64,000 nt of DNA from positions 1,798,001-1,862,000 of the forward strand of contig NZ_CP113946.1 in NCBI RefSeq assembly GCF_029392875.1, read 5' to 3'. The notes below the pieces were generated by a model that was not told the origin of the DNA, made no database searches, and worked only from the letters and a program-made list of their open reading frames with translations. This document shows positions 24,978 to 32,676 of this stretch, piece after piece. The first letter of the stretch is position 1. Every line of letters begins with the position of its first letter. Position numbers and translations under genes: made by a program. This DNA is from Lactobacillus sp. ESL0677 (GTDB taxonomy: Bacteria; Bacillota; Bacilli; Lactobacillales; Lactobacillaceae).

Positions 24978-25127
24978 TCATTCTTCACTCTCGCTAATCC
25001 AATCTTCTAATTCCTGATCCGTATTTATTTCTTTAGCTGGCAAATTACTAAAAGCATTGGTTAAAGCAAGATGGCGATCAACTTGAACCTGGATTCTCTT
25101 TTTATTAGTCGTTGCCCACATATGCAT
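24978..25127 (-). CDS. Small protein with a possible ribbon-helix-helix start
   Basis: A 49-residue ORF after AAAGGAG, beginning MHMWATTNKKRIQVQVDR (a second ATG two codons later is better spaced). The KRIQVQVD strand followed by a helix resembles the N-terminus of ribbon-helix-helix antitoxins; the tail is acidic (ELEDWISESEE). It lies 109 bases downstream of the YafQ/DinJ module on the same strand. It may be an antitoxin remnant or solitary antitoxin. Function unproven. Confidence 0.45.
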   Translation of the reverse strand: MHMWATTNKKRIQVQVDRHLALTNAFSNLPAKEINTDQELEDWISESEE

Positions 25128-25235
25128 TCTCCTTTCAATTAATACTTATATTTAACTATATGTTTCAGGATATTTAACAAAGATCCTAAATAAATAATCA
25201 TAACAAAAAGCGATGAAAAATCATCGCAAATCAAC

Positions 25236-25517
25236 TTACTTAAATAAATCTGAACGTGAACCAGTATTAATAAAATCTACATACTCACCATCATATTTAT
25301 AAATTAGCAACCAGTCTGGCTTGATATGTAAGTCTCGTTCTGGTCTACGGTTAATTAACGGGTAGTCATTATATCTTGCTTCTAACGGTTTATTACATAA
25401 TAATTTGCGGTAAACTCGCTCAAAATCCTTCGCTTGATATTTGCTACCTTTTAACATCTTCTTGTAATGCTTTTTGAACTGACTTTCAAAAGCAGGTTTA
25501 TAGACAAAATCACTCAT
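25236..25517 (-). CDS. YafQ-family type II toxin (mRNA interferase)
   Basis: A 93-residue RelE/ParE-superfamily toxin. The C-terminal half carries the YafQ-like pattern ERDLHIKPDWLLIYKYDGEYVDFINTGSRSDLF, with the catalytic-type His (DLHI) and Asp/Trp (PDW). Toxins of this type cut mRNA on the ribosome. Its ATGAGTGA overlaps the end of the antitoxin gene by 8 bases, the usual translational coupling. Confidence 0.88.
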   Translation of the reverse strand: MSDFVYKPAFESQFKKHYKKMLKGSKYQAKDFERVYRKLLCNKPLEARYNDYPLINRRPERDLHIKPDWLLIYKYDGEYVDFINTGSRSDLFK

Positions 25518-25752
25518 TTAGCCACTTAAGCCCTGCTTCTGGATCATCAAAGTCAACATAATCACGACTCTTAATTGAACGCTGAAGTTCTGGAGCTGGC
25601 TCAGTTACTTCAAACGGAATGCCTCCAGCTTCAATAGATTTTTTTGCAAAAATTCTAAAGGCCTCGCCTGGTGTTAAACCAATGTTTTTGAGAACTACTT
25701 CAAATTTAGCCTTATCTTCAGAATCCATTCTGAAATGCACTTGACTCGTCAT
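25510..25752 (-). CDS. RelB/DinJ-family antitoxin
   Basis: An 80-residue antitoxin with an N-terminal ribbon-helix-helix (VHFRMDSEDKAKFEVVLKNIGLTPGEAFRIFAKK) and a C-terminal toxin-wrapping tail (PELQRSIKSRDYVDFDDPEAGLKWLNE). It neutralises the overlapping YafQ toxin and should autorepress from the palindrome just upstream. Confidence 0.88.
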   Translation of the reverse strand: MTSQVHFRMDSEDKAKFEVVLKNIGLTPGEAFRIFAKKSIEAGGIPFEVTEPAPELQRSIKSRDYVDFDDPEAGLKWLNE

Positions 25753-25764
25753 TTAATCAGCTCT

Positions 25765-25800
25765 AACAGTATGGTACCATCTGATACCTTAACAAACAAG
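25765..25800 (-). promoter_or_regulatory. Operator of the YafQ/DinJ module
   Basis: ATGGTACCAT (25771-25780) is a perfect palindrome 19 bases upstream of the antitoxin start, with a partial repeat GATACC next to it. This is the expected place for a DinJ-type autoregulatory site. Confidence 0.5.
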
Positions 25801-25857
25801 TGATTAATTTTATGACTATATTTAATTACCTAACATTAATCTGCTTAACTCTCCATC

Positions 25858-25888
25858 AAAAAAGACAGCGACTAAATCGCTGTCTTTC
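25858..25888 (-). terminator. Terminator
   Basis: Minus strand AAGACAGCGA/TCGCTGTCTT hairpin followed by a T run, downstream of the gene at 25964-26530. Confidence 0.85.
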
Positions 25889-25963
25889 ATTGTATTTAAT
25901 TAAAAGTTAATTTCTATCATAATCTTAATTAAAAATACAAGCTTATTAAATATTTTAGATCTA

Positions 25964-26530
25964 TTAATTTATAGGATGCTTTTCAACATTTACCGTTTTA
26001 ACATTTACTGTAGGCTTAGGAGTACCATCCGTAGTTGTCCAATTAAGTATATAATCTTTATGATCCACTTCATCTTCGAAACACATTTTTTTATCAAACT
26101 TTTTCGTATTAGAGCCATATAACAATCTTTCACCTATATAAAGTTTGATTTCTTTATTTGGTAATATAGCTTTTCTGTTTGATATATCATAATTATAATG
26201 CCCAAGTTCACTATATTCTTTATTATTCTCATATGGACTTAAGTATTCATTACCATTAGTTTTTATTTTTAAAATGGCAGCTTGGTTACCTACATTCATA
26301 CAAATTAAATTAACACCATTAAGTTCATCATTTTCAACTCTAGACTCAACAAAAAATTTTAAGTTTGGTTTTGGATTAAGCTGATTATTTATACTTTCTA
26401 TTTCTTTATTACACTGCTGACTCGCAATTATATTTGCATCTGTAGATGCCTTGTATGCTTTATAAGCATAATAAAGTGCGATTATAGCTACAATCGCTTC
26501 AACCAAATTAGATACTGTATCCAAATTCAT
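25964..26530 (-). CDS. Membrane-anchored protein of unknown function
   Basis: A 188-residue protein with one N-terminal membrane helix (about residues 8-24, VEAIVAIIALYYAY), a short coiled-coil-like stretch and a beta-rich outer or cytoplasmic domain. It starts after GGAGGAAAT. It is markedly AT-rich with AT-rich codon choice, unlike the flanking core genes. The one-helix-plus-domain layout recurs in accessory defence or phage-related genes, but I recognise no domain. Confidence 0.6.
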   Translation of the reverse strand: MNLDTVSNLVEAIVAIIALYYAYKAYKASTDANIIASQQCNKEIESINNQLNPKPNLKFFVESRVENDELNGVNLICMNVGNQAAILKIKTNGNEYLSPYENNKEYSELGHYNYDISNRKAILPNKEIKLYIGERLLYGSNTKKFDKKMCFEDEVDHKDYILNWTTTDGTPKPTVNVKTVNVEKHPIN

Positions 26531-26559
26531 AAAATATTTCCTCCCTTAAGTCTATACCT

Positions 26560-26950
26560 AATAAATATACAATTTAATATATACTTAGTCAATGACTTGG
26601 AAGAATATTAGTCCCGAATTTTAAAAAAACGTGATCAAAATTTGTGCTCTAGCTGCTTATCTGAAAAATTATCCCTAAGATATTCAGCTAATAAAAATAT
26701 GCTGATTTTACACGAAATAGACTGCTTAATTCCCTTAAAGTCTGAATGCTTGGCAACATCATATTAAACTATCTGTTAAAGTAAAACACTTAAGTAAGTT
26801 GATTCTCCATCAGAGAGGCCAGCTAATTTACGTATATTACTTAACTTTTAACCATAAGGTATTGCCTTCATGTATCTCTAATCTTGCTTGTACGTATCTA
26901 TACCTGTCTACTTCTTTTCATTAACTTTACCATTAAAAACTTTATTTTAG
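26560..26950 (-). pseudogene. Decayed gene remnants
   Basis: No intact ORF, but minus-strand fragments in different frames read like protein: RYRYVQARLEIHEGNTLW, then KLAGLSDGESTYLSVLL, then AKHSDFKGIKQSI and FLLAEYLRDNFSDKQLEHKF ending at a stop. They are separated by stops and frameshifts. The original family is not recognised. This supports an accessory, decaying stretch. Confidence 0.35.
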
Positions 26951-26953
26951 CAA

Positions 26954-27784
26954 TTAAATAATATTTTTCATATCATCACAATAATAGTCATAAATAAAGA
27001 TTTCAATAAAAATACCAATCATACCAATTATTATAAAAAACATCTCAGCTAGAAAATTTTTGTAAAATTGAGAAATTATAAAACAAGAGATAGTAATTAT
27101 CAATAATACAAACCAAAATATCCTAATAAAAACTGGCATATTATTTATATGCATCTTATACGATAGATAACAACAAATATTAGAAAAAGGAACAATTACT
27201 ATTAAAGGCAAAAACAAAAAAGAAGCTATTATAACCCCAATATAATTAGTAGTTGGCTTTCTAATTACGCGTATTGAAATAATTGCATAAGCGATCATTA
27301 TAATAAAAGAAATAATGGGTAAAAATAATGAACGCGTCAAATGTAATTGTATATCTGAATTTAAAGTTAATTCATATTTTGCATGAGAGAAAAACCAAAT
27401 CATACCTATCACTATGCCATACAATACTCCAATAATGCAGATTGCTGACAGCAAAAAAGTTGTATCAATTTGAAGTTTATTATTATAAATAATTCCCTTT
27501 GCAATATCTTTTTTGATAGTTAACTTTATTTTTTGATCTCTACTATTACTGAATGGAATATTTAATAAAACATTTGATAATATTAAACTTAAAAAACTAA
27601 TACACAGAGAAAACACAGAACTTCTTTCTTGCCACTTTGAACACCACGCAATATTTCTTTTAGTAGTGCCATCACTATTTACATGTTCTATTATTTCCTC
27701 TTTAGTAATAAATATTTTTAGTATTTTATCTCTTTCACTAAATTTTCCTTTTTTTCTAGTACTTTTTACCTCTCTTTTTAGCAT
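26954..27784 (-). CDS. Multi-pass membrane protein of unknown function
   Basis: A 276-residue protein with a basic N-terminus and about six hydrophobic segments (near 52-75, 105-130, 150-170, 180-205, 218-240, 245-265). It overlaps the upstream gene by 29 bases, so the two are coupled. Very AT-rich, with AAA, ATA and TTA codons dominating. No recognised domain. Together with the coiled-coil partner it could be a membrane effector pair, but that is only a guess. Confidence 0.6.
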   Translation of the reverse strand: MLKREVKSTRKKGKFSERDKILKIFITKEEIIEHVNSDGTTKRNIAWCSKWQERSSVFSLCISFLSLILSNVLLNIPFSNSRDQKIKLTIKKDIAKGIIYNNKLQIDTTFLLSAICIIGVLYGIVIGMIWFFSHAKYELTLNSDIQLHLTRSLFLPIISFIIMIAYAIISIRVIRKPTTNYIGVIIASFLFLPLIVIVPFSNICCYLSYKMHINNMPVFIRIFWFVLLIITISCFIISQFYKNFLAEMFFIIIGMIGIFIEIFIYDYYCDDMKNII

Positions 27785-28277
27785 TAATTAACTTCTTATC
27801 TACAACGGGCATTGCCAAGCTATTCGTATCAAATAAATAATTACTTTCATTTTCAAAGTTACTAATTATCACACTTTTAGAATTTTCATAACATTTAAAT
27901 TTGGGTAATTCTTTTAAAGTCTGATATTTATTATTCAAAATTTCTACTTTATATTGCTTTACACCATTATCAGTATTCTCATAATGCATAATAGCTACAT
28001 ATTTTAATACATTATTAAATCCTAATTTTTCTTTTAACCATTGTATTGGATTTCTTAAGAATCTTGTTTTGGGTATATCTGATATCTTAGTATCCAGAAA
28101 TTGCTCACTATTTTGTTTAATATTTTTAATCTGTTTGCTAAGTTTAGTAAAATTAGTTTCACTCGTTTTATTAACATTTTCAATTTGCCTACTTATTTTT
28201 TCTTGATTCTCCAATATTTTATTTATATTTTCTTTTTCATACTTGTCTTCTTCTATGATCTTCTTTATATTTAACAC
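27756..28277 (-). CDS. Coiled-coil protein of unknown function
   Basis: A 173-residue protein whose first 70 residues are a charged coiled coil (EKENINKILENQEKISRQIE..); the rest is a mixed domain (LKYVAIMHYENTDNGVKQY). The start is GTG at 28277 with a weak AGGT site; no ATG is available nearby. It overlaps the membrane-protein gene that follows. AT-rich like its neighbours, which fits horizontal acquisition. Confidence 0.55.
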   Translation of the reverse strand: MLNIKKIIEEDKYEKENINKILENQEKISRQIENVNKTSETNFTKLSKQIKNIKQNSEQFLDTKISDIPKTRFLRNPIQWLKEKLGFNNVLKYVAIMHYENTDNGVKQYKVEILNNKYQTLKELPKFKCYENSKSVIISNFENESNYLFDTNSLAMPVVDKKLINAKKRGKKY

Positions 28278-28307
28278 TAGCTTACCTACTATCTTGTATT
28301 ACACAAC

Positions 28308-28337
28308 AAAAAAAGCAATGGTTTCCCATCGCTTTTT
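28308..28337 (-). terminator. Terminator of the S-layer-like gene
   Basis: Minus strand AAGCGATGGG/CCATTGCTT hairpin with seven T residues. Confidence 0.85.
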
Positions 28338-28361
28338 CTTAGACTAGATTCAATAAATCAA

Positions 28362-30149
28362 TTATTTAACGATATCAGCGTTAACAACCTTGATGTATTG
28401 ACCCTTACCAATTCTGTAGTACTTTTGACCATTCTTGAAAGTGAATGAAGAACCGTAAACAGTTACAGTTGAGCCCTTCAATAACTTCTTGTGGTTAGCA
28501 CGTTTCTTGCTTGTCTTGTAGATGTATGAATTATGGTTCAAAGTTACCTTGTAACCATCAACGTTACCAGCATCGATGTATTGACCATCAGCAATCATGT
28601 ATGCGTCAGTACCATCGTTAAGCTTAGTCTTGTCACCGTAAACAGTAGTGTTGGTGTATGAGCTGATCTTCTTAGTACCTACACGCTTGTGATCCTTGTC
28701 GTAGATATAAGCATTATGCATAACAGTTACAGTTGATTGCTTTTGTGGCTTGTATGAACCATCAACATATTTAGATTCAACATATTGATTAGAATCAGCA
28801 CTATTGATACGCATATATTTCGTACCATTAGCAGTTATTTGTCCATAAGTTGCAACTTGTGTGCCATTAGCAACAGTTGTTGTAGTCTTAGTTACGTTAT
28901 TACCGTTAATCGTGTATACTGGAATGTCTGTATCAGATTGAACAGTCTTATAATCAGCATTAGGGTCACCAACAGTAAAGTTAAATACAACACTTGAAGT
29001 TAATCCATCAGCATTTGTTGCAGTAACAGTTACGGGATATACACCCGCTACTTTAGTATTTACTTTGCTAATATCAGCTTTTACTGACAAAGTATTAGTA
29101 GTGTGACCATTTACTGTAGCTACAAAAGCATTTTCAATCTTGCTTTCATCAACAGTACCATTAACACTAGTCGAAGCAAAATCTTTCTTATTTGCACTAG
29201 TCAATTCAATAGTTTGATTTTGACCCATGTAACTCTTTTGATTTAACCAAATAACTGGATATACCAACTTGTCATTACTGTTGCTTGATACCTTCATATT
29301 AGCAGTTAAAGTAGCAGTTTTACCATTATCTGCAGTCACAGTGATTGGAGCAACAAAATCTGCTGCAGGAACATCAAAAGTACCGTCACTCTTAATAGTA
29401 ATTCCATTGGTTGCCAATGCTGATTGAATCGCAGATTTCACAGCTGATTCATAAGCTGCTTCTGAAACACTAGCAGTACCTGTAGAAGAAATCTTAAAAT
29501 TACTTACAATATAGCTAGTAATTCCATCAACACTATCACTTGCACCTTTAACAATAGGAACCTTAATAGATGAAACTTGTTTATTCTTACCATCCAAGAA
29601 ATATGGAGTACCAGTCTTTGATGAATCCTGAACAGTAAATACTGAACTATTTACAGTTACAGGACGCGTAATACTACCAAATCCATCGGTCTGTCTAGCT
29701 TGTCCATTAACAGTAACATTAGCGTTCGCATCTAAGTTACCAACTTGAACTTGTTGTAAGACAGCAATATATGTTCCACCTTTTTCAATCTTTTGAACAG
29801 GTGTTGCACCAGCTTTAACTGTGCCATCTTTATTAACATCTGAAGCTTTATAAATATTTGCTTTCTTGTCGTTAGGAATAGCAATTTTCCCAGCATTAGT
29901 AGTTAAACTTGCTTTAACTGCTGAAGCAGGTCCTTCAGTTAAACTAGTTGCATTATCAATGTTCAAAGTTACAACTATACTTTTAGCTGTACTAGTTGCA
30001 GTACCATTACCATTTACAGAAACTGGTACACTACCATTCGTAGTGTTTGTAGTATCAGCGAATACTGGTGAAACAGCACCAGCAACAACTGGAGCTACAG
30101 TTAATAATGCAGCAGCAGCAGCGCTAACAAATCTATAATTTTTCTTCAT
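28362..30149 (-). CDS. S-layer-type surface protein with C-terminal SLAP repeats
   Basis: A 595-residue secreted protein. Signal peptide MKKNYRFVSAAAAALLTVAPVVAGAV...VFA, with cleavage near residue 31. A long Ser/Thr/Val/Asn-rich self-assembly-type region with almost no Cys follows (about 32-405). Three SLAP repeats come last (about 410-595: VYTINGNNVTK, HNAYIYDKDHKR, HNSYIYKTSKKR). SLAP repeats anchor S-layer proteins to wall polymers in the acidophilus group. The ATG at 30149 follows AGGAGGAAG; an upstream in-frame extension lacks a signal. A strong promoter and long structured leader precede it, as for slp genes. Whether it is the main S-layer subunit or an associated protein cannot be told. 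Confidence 0.85.
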   Translation of the reverse strand: MKKNYRFVSAAAAALLTVAPVVAGAVSPVFADTTNTTNGSVPVSVNGNGTATSTAKSIVVTLNIDNATSLTEGPASAVKASLTTNAGKIAIPNDKKANIYKASDVNKDGTVKAGATPVQKIEKGGTYIAVLQQVQVGNLDANANVTVNGQARQTDGFGSITRPVTVNSSVFTVQDSSKTGTPYFLDGKNKQVSSIKVPIVKGASDSVDGITSYIVSNFKISSTGTASVSEAAYESAVKSAIQSALATNGITIKSDGTFDVPAADFVAPITVTADNGKTATLTANMKVSSNSNDKLVYPVIWLNQKSYMGQNQTIELTSANKKDFASTSVNGTVDESKIENAFVATVNGHTTNTLSVKADISKVNTKVAGVYPVTVTATNADGLTSSVVFNFTVGDPNADYKTVQSDTDIPVYTINGNNVTKTTTTVANGTQVATYGQITANGTKYMRINSADSNQYVESKYVDGSYKPQKQSTVTVMHNAYIYDKDHKRVGTKKISSYTNTTVYGDKTKLNDGTDAYMIADGQYIDAGNVDGYKVTLNHNSYIYKTSKKRANHKKLLKGSTVTVYGSSFTFKNGQKYYRIGKGQYIKVVNADIVK

Positions 30150-30373
30150 GTGGTCTTCCTCCTTGTGTATATACAAAATCGTAATAGACTATAGGTTCAG
30201 TCGCATTGAGCCTACATTGTTACAACATCCTTCAAGTCAAAATCATAAGTTTATAACTCTTATGAGGTAGCTTATCTGACTGAAGAACCCGCATGCGTAC
30301 AGGTTTGCGAACCTGAAGCATAGCTATTACTTACCACGCTTCATATTGTACTAACCTTTTAACGAAAATGCAA
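30150..30373 (-). promoter_or_regulatory. Strong promoter and long leader of the S-layer-like gene
   Basis: Minus strand TTGCAT (30368-30373), 17 bases, TACAAT (30345-30350), giving an untranslated leader of about 190 bases. The leader contains GGTTCGCAAACC-type and GGCTCAATGC...-type inverted repeats. Long stable leaders are typical of S-layer genes. Confidence 0.6.
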
Positions 30374-30628
30374 GGCGTTAAGCAATTTTACACACTTTTG
30401 TAATAAACGCTTTCACTAACTTTTTGAAAGTATAATTTCATCACAAATGGTAAAACCTTATTTAGCAATGTATTTAGCGTATTTTCTCACTATTCTTCAC
30501 ATAAGAAATCTCTAGTTTTGCATAAATTTTACAAAATAATAACAAAATTATTTGAAAACTATTCGTTTATGTAATTAACAAGTTAAGTTAAACTGTCGGA
30601 TCATTTCCTATTGTAATGCAAACAAAAA

Positions 30629-30788
30629 GAACACTGCTCATCAAAGCAGTGCTCTTTTATATGTATATGGATGACCCCGAAGTTAGTTGTATAAGATAAA
30701 CTGTTAGAGAAGGTTGTACTACTCAAGCGAGATCATCCCAAAGTGCTAGAAAAGAAAATTTATGAGTAGCATAACCACGTATATTATA
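30629..30788 (-). ncRNA. Candidate small RNA
   Basis: Minus strand TATAAT (30783-30788) is followed about 130 bases later by a strong hairpin with T run (AGAGCACTGC...GCAGTGTTCTTTTT, 30629-30659). No ORF of note. Its first bases (CTCATA... then TTGGGATGATC) faintly resemble the antitoxin RNAs of the adjacent Fst-like units, so it may be a diverged relative. Confidence 0.4.
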
Positions 30789-30848
30789 GCATTATTTACT
30801 GAATAAACCAGTTCATTTTAAATAATTACAGCCCGAATTTAAACATGC

Positions 30849-30941
30849 AAAAAGCCATATCAAGGTGCAACTTGATATGGCTTTTTGGGTGTTACCCCAA
30901 TGAGGAATAACACGCCAAATGCTCGTTATGAGTATATTATA
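30849..30941 (-). ncRNA. Orphan antitoxin RNA (unit 0) of the Fst-like array
   Basis: Same layout as the three antitoxin RNAs to the right: -10 TATAAT (30936-30941), the TGAGGAA/TTCCTCA repeat, a unit-specific segment (plus strand CGCCAAATGCTCG), and the AGCCATATCAAG/CTTGATATGGCT terminator. There is no toxin ORF on its left, and its specific segment matches none of the three toxins present. Confidence 0.6.
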
Positions 30942-31027
30942 GCATGGATTATTCAAAAAAGAACAATTATTTGCTAATTTCATATATCAATCATTAACTT
31001 ATTTTGATATAATCTTATTTGTCATCG

Positions 31028-31058
31028 CACCTCCTTAACATGAAGGGAGGTGAGGAAG
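31028..31058 (+). promoter_or_regulatory. Ribosome-binding-site-sequestering hairpin of unit 1 toxin mRNA
   Basis: CACCTCC (31028-31034) pairs perfectly with GGAGGTG (31046-31052), burying the GGGAGG ribosome binding site of the toxin ORF at 31059. The same hairpin is kept in units 2 and 3 with a changed loop (TTAATACGAAG). With -10 TATAAT at 31008-31013 it lies at the extreme 5' end of the mRNA, as in fst. Confidence 0.65.
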
Positions 31059-31175
31059 ATGCGCAAAATTATCGCGCAAGTTGCGATTGCAGTTTTGACT
31101 AAGTTGATTATTCAATTGGTTAATCTGTTAGTAGATAAAATTATATGCTATCTACGAGATCGCAATAAGCGATGA
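31059..31175 (+). CDS. Fst-like type I toxin, unit 1
   Basis: A 38-residue peptide MRKIIAQVAIAVLTKLIIQ...ICYLRDRNKR: one membrane helix followed by a short basic tail, the layout of Fst/Ldr-superfamily toxins. Codons 2-6 (CGCAAAATTATCGC) are repeated exactly at 31275-31288, inside the gene for the convergent antitoxin RNA, so that RNA can pair with the translation start region. Confidence 0.7.
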   Translation: MRKIIAQVAIAVLTKLIIQLVNLLVDKIICYLRDRNKR

Positions 31176-31212
31176 CGTAAGTCATATAACCCAAACGCTT
31201 CTTTAAGTGAAA

Positions 31213-31303
31213 AAAAAGCCATATCAAGGCACAACTTGATATGGCTTTTTGGGTTACCCCAATGAGGAATAACACGCAAAATTATCGCTATGAGTTTATT
31301 ATA
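31213..31303 (-). ncRNA. Antitoxin RNA of unit 1
   Basis: -10 TATAAT at 31298-31303, transcript about 31291 to 31213. It carries complements of TGAGGAA (toxin ribosome binding region) and CGCAAAATTATCGC (toxin codons 2-6), and ends in the shared terminator hairpin. It would block toxin translation by pairing at both repeats and at the terminator. Confidence 0.65.
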
Positions 31304-31420
31304 ACATGGTTTATTCAAAAAAGAACAATTATTTGCTAATTTCATATATCAATCATTAACTTATTTTGGTATAATCTTATTTGTCATCGCACCTCCTTAA
31401 TACGAAGGGAGGTGAGGAAA

Positions 31421-31537
31421 ATGCGAAAAATATTCGCACAAATTGCGATCGCAGTTTTGACTAAGTTGATTATTCAATTGGTTAATCTGTCAGTAGATAA
31501 AATTATATGCTATCTACGAGATCGCAACAAGCGATGA
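31421..31537 (+). CDS. Fst-like type I toxin, unit 2
   Basis: A 38-residue peptide beginning MRKIFAQIAIAVLTK and ending CYLRDRNKR; it differs from unit 1 by I5F, V8I and L25S-type changes. The start codons read CGAAAAATATTCGC. The promoter TATAAT (near 31370) and the ribosome-site hairpin are intact. Confidence 0.7.
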   Translation: MRKIFAQIAIAVLTKLIIQLVNLSVDKIICYLRDRNKR

Positions 31538-31574
31538 CGTAAGTCATATAACCCAAACGCTTCTTTAAGTGAAA

Positions 31575-31668
31575 AAAAAGCCATATCAAGCATCCACCTT
31601 GATATGGCTTTTTGGGTTACCCCAATGAGGAATAACACGGAAAATATTCGCTATGAGTTTATTATAAC
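31575..31668 (-). ncRNA. Antitoxin RNA of unit 2
   Basis: Same promoter and terminator as unit 1. Its specific segment (plus strand CGGAAAATATTCGC, 31638-31651) matches the start of toxins 2 and 3 in 13 of 14 bases, and not that of toxin 1. Confidence 0.65.
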
Positions 31669-31783
31669 ATGGTTTATTCAAAAAAGAACAATTATTTGCT
31701 AATTTCATATATCAATCATTAACTTATTTTGACATAATTTTATTTGCCATCGCACCTCCTTAATACGAAGGGAGGTGAGGAAA

Positions 31784-31900
31784 ATGCGAAAAATATTCGC
31801 ACAAATTGCGATCGCAGTTCTGACTAAATTGATTATTCAATTGGTCAATCTGTTAGTAGATAAAGTTATATGCTATCTACGTAACCGCAGTAAGCGATGA
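31784..31900 (+). CDS. Fst-like type I toxin, unit 3
   Basis: A 38-residue peptide MRKIFAQIAIAVLTKLIIQ...ICYLRNRSKR. The promoter -10 has changed to CATAAT, probably lowering expression. The ORF, hairpin and ribosome binding site are intact. Confidence 0.68.
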   Translation: MRKIFAQIAIAVLTKLIIQLVNLLVDKVICYLRNRSKR

Positions 31901-31930
31901 TAGTATAACCCAAACGCTTCTTTAAGTGAA

Positions 31931-32021
31931 AAAAAGCCATATCAAGTCGCACCTTGATATGGCTTTTTGGGTTACCCCAATGAGGAATAACACGGAAAAT
32001 ATTCGCTATGAGTTTATTATA
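31931..32021 (-). ncRNA. Antitoxin RNA of unit 3
   Basis: -10 TATAAT at 32016-32021, specific segment CGGAAAATATTCGC at 31993-32006 (plus strand), terminator at 31931-31969. It is intact although the cognate toxin promoter looks weakened. Confidence 0.65.
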
Positions 32022-32062
32022 GCATGGTTTATTCAAAAAAGAACAAATTTATAGATAAAATT

Positions 32063-32102
32063 AAAGGGGCATGCATCCCTCAACGGAATCCACGCCCCTT
32101 TT
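32063..32102 (-). terminator. Terminator of the DUF2922 gene
   Basis: Minus strand AAAAGGGGCGTGG...ATGCCCCTTT hairpin after the stop codon. Confidence 0.75.
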
Positions 32103-32144
32103 AATCTCTATCTGTTAAAGAACTGCTTAATTGTCCTAATTATC

Positions 32145-32420
32145 TTAGCCAACCTGACTAGGATTAGCAGGCTGTTCTGGCTCACTTGCAGTATCGTCAA
32201 ACATATCAGTAACAGTTCGTTCAATATATGCAGCAGATTGAGGAATCTTATACAGATCAACTCCATCCTTTTGGAAGGCATCAGCCTTAACGATTGCATC
32301 CATTGCTGCCTTAACTGCAGCTGGTTCTAAGTCATTTGCTGCATCAGGCAGAGATAAGCTGGAACGCTTATTTGCACCATTTAAAAATACCAATTGAAGA
32401 GTCTTTGTTGTCTTAGTCAT
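32145..32420 (-). CDS. DUF2922-family protein
   Basis: A 91-residue protein (MTKTTKTLQLVFLNGANKRSS) of the DUF2922 type, a small Firmicute family of unknown function that typically sits beside a DUF1659 gene, as it does here (43-base gap). The pattern is FLNGANKRSSLSLPDA...VKAAMDAIV near the N-terminus, with a Glu/Pro-rich C-terminal tail. Probably cytoplasmic. Confidence 0.75.
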   Translation of the reverse strand: MTKTTKTLQLVFLNGANKRSSLSLPDAANDLEPAAVKAAMDAIVKADAFQKDGVDLYKIPQSAAYIERTVTDMFDDTASEPEQPANPSQVG

Positions 32421-32463
32421 AATTATTTACTCCTATTCGTTTCTAGTAATTGCTTTACTTTTC

Positions 32464-32676
32464 TTAATCTGCCAATGGTACGATTTGCTTTTGAATTAAA
32501 GTCGCCGCGCCAAGTGTATCACCTTGCAATGTTGATAAGGCTGCCCCAACATCTGCTAGACCAGCTGCCGTTACGCCCTCCTTCACATTATTTAAGATAC
32601 GACTTTTGGCACCGCCGGTGTATTTTTCATTCAAAAAAGTGTATTGGATTGATTGGTCTGATAATTCAAAGTTCAT
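32464..32676 (-). CDS. DUF1659-family protein
   Basis: A 70-residue protein beginning MNFELSDQSIQYTFLNEKYTG, with the small DUF1659-like fold pattern. It is the first gene of the DUF1659/DUF2922 pair. Function unknown; the two families co-occur across Firmicutes. Confidence 0.7.
   Translation of the reverse strand: MNFELSDQSIQYTFLNEKYTGGAKSRILNNVKEGVTAAGLADVGAALSTLQGDTLGAATLIQKQIVPLAD

Larger units (their letters stand above)
30990..32030. repeat. Three tandem Fst-like type I toxin-antitoxin units, 362-bp period
   Basis: Each unit has a rightward toxin promoter (TATAAT in units 1 and 2, CATAAT in unit 3), a CACCTCC/GGAGGTG hairpin trapping the ribosome binding site, a 38-codon toxin ORF, a shared bidirectional terminator (AGCCATATCAAG.../CTTGATATGGCT), and a leftward antitoxin RNA promoter. 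Toxin starts are 31059, 31421 and 31784. This convergent layout with direct repeats at the toxin start and in the antitoxin RNA is that of the pAD1 par (Fst) system. Confidence 0.8.

Noticed and set aside
23490..32030. CRISPR array or satellite repeats
   Set aside because: The repeats are 362 and 470 bp long with genes, promoters and terminators inside. They have no short repeat/spacer pattern and no cas genes.
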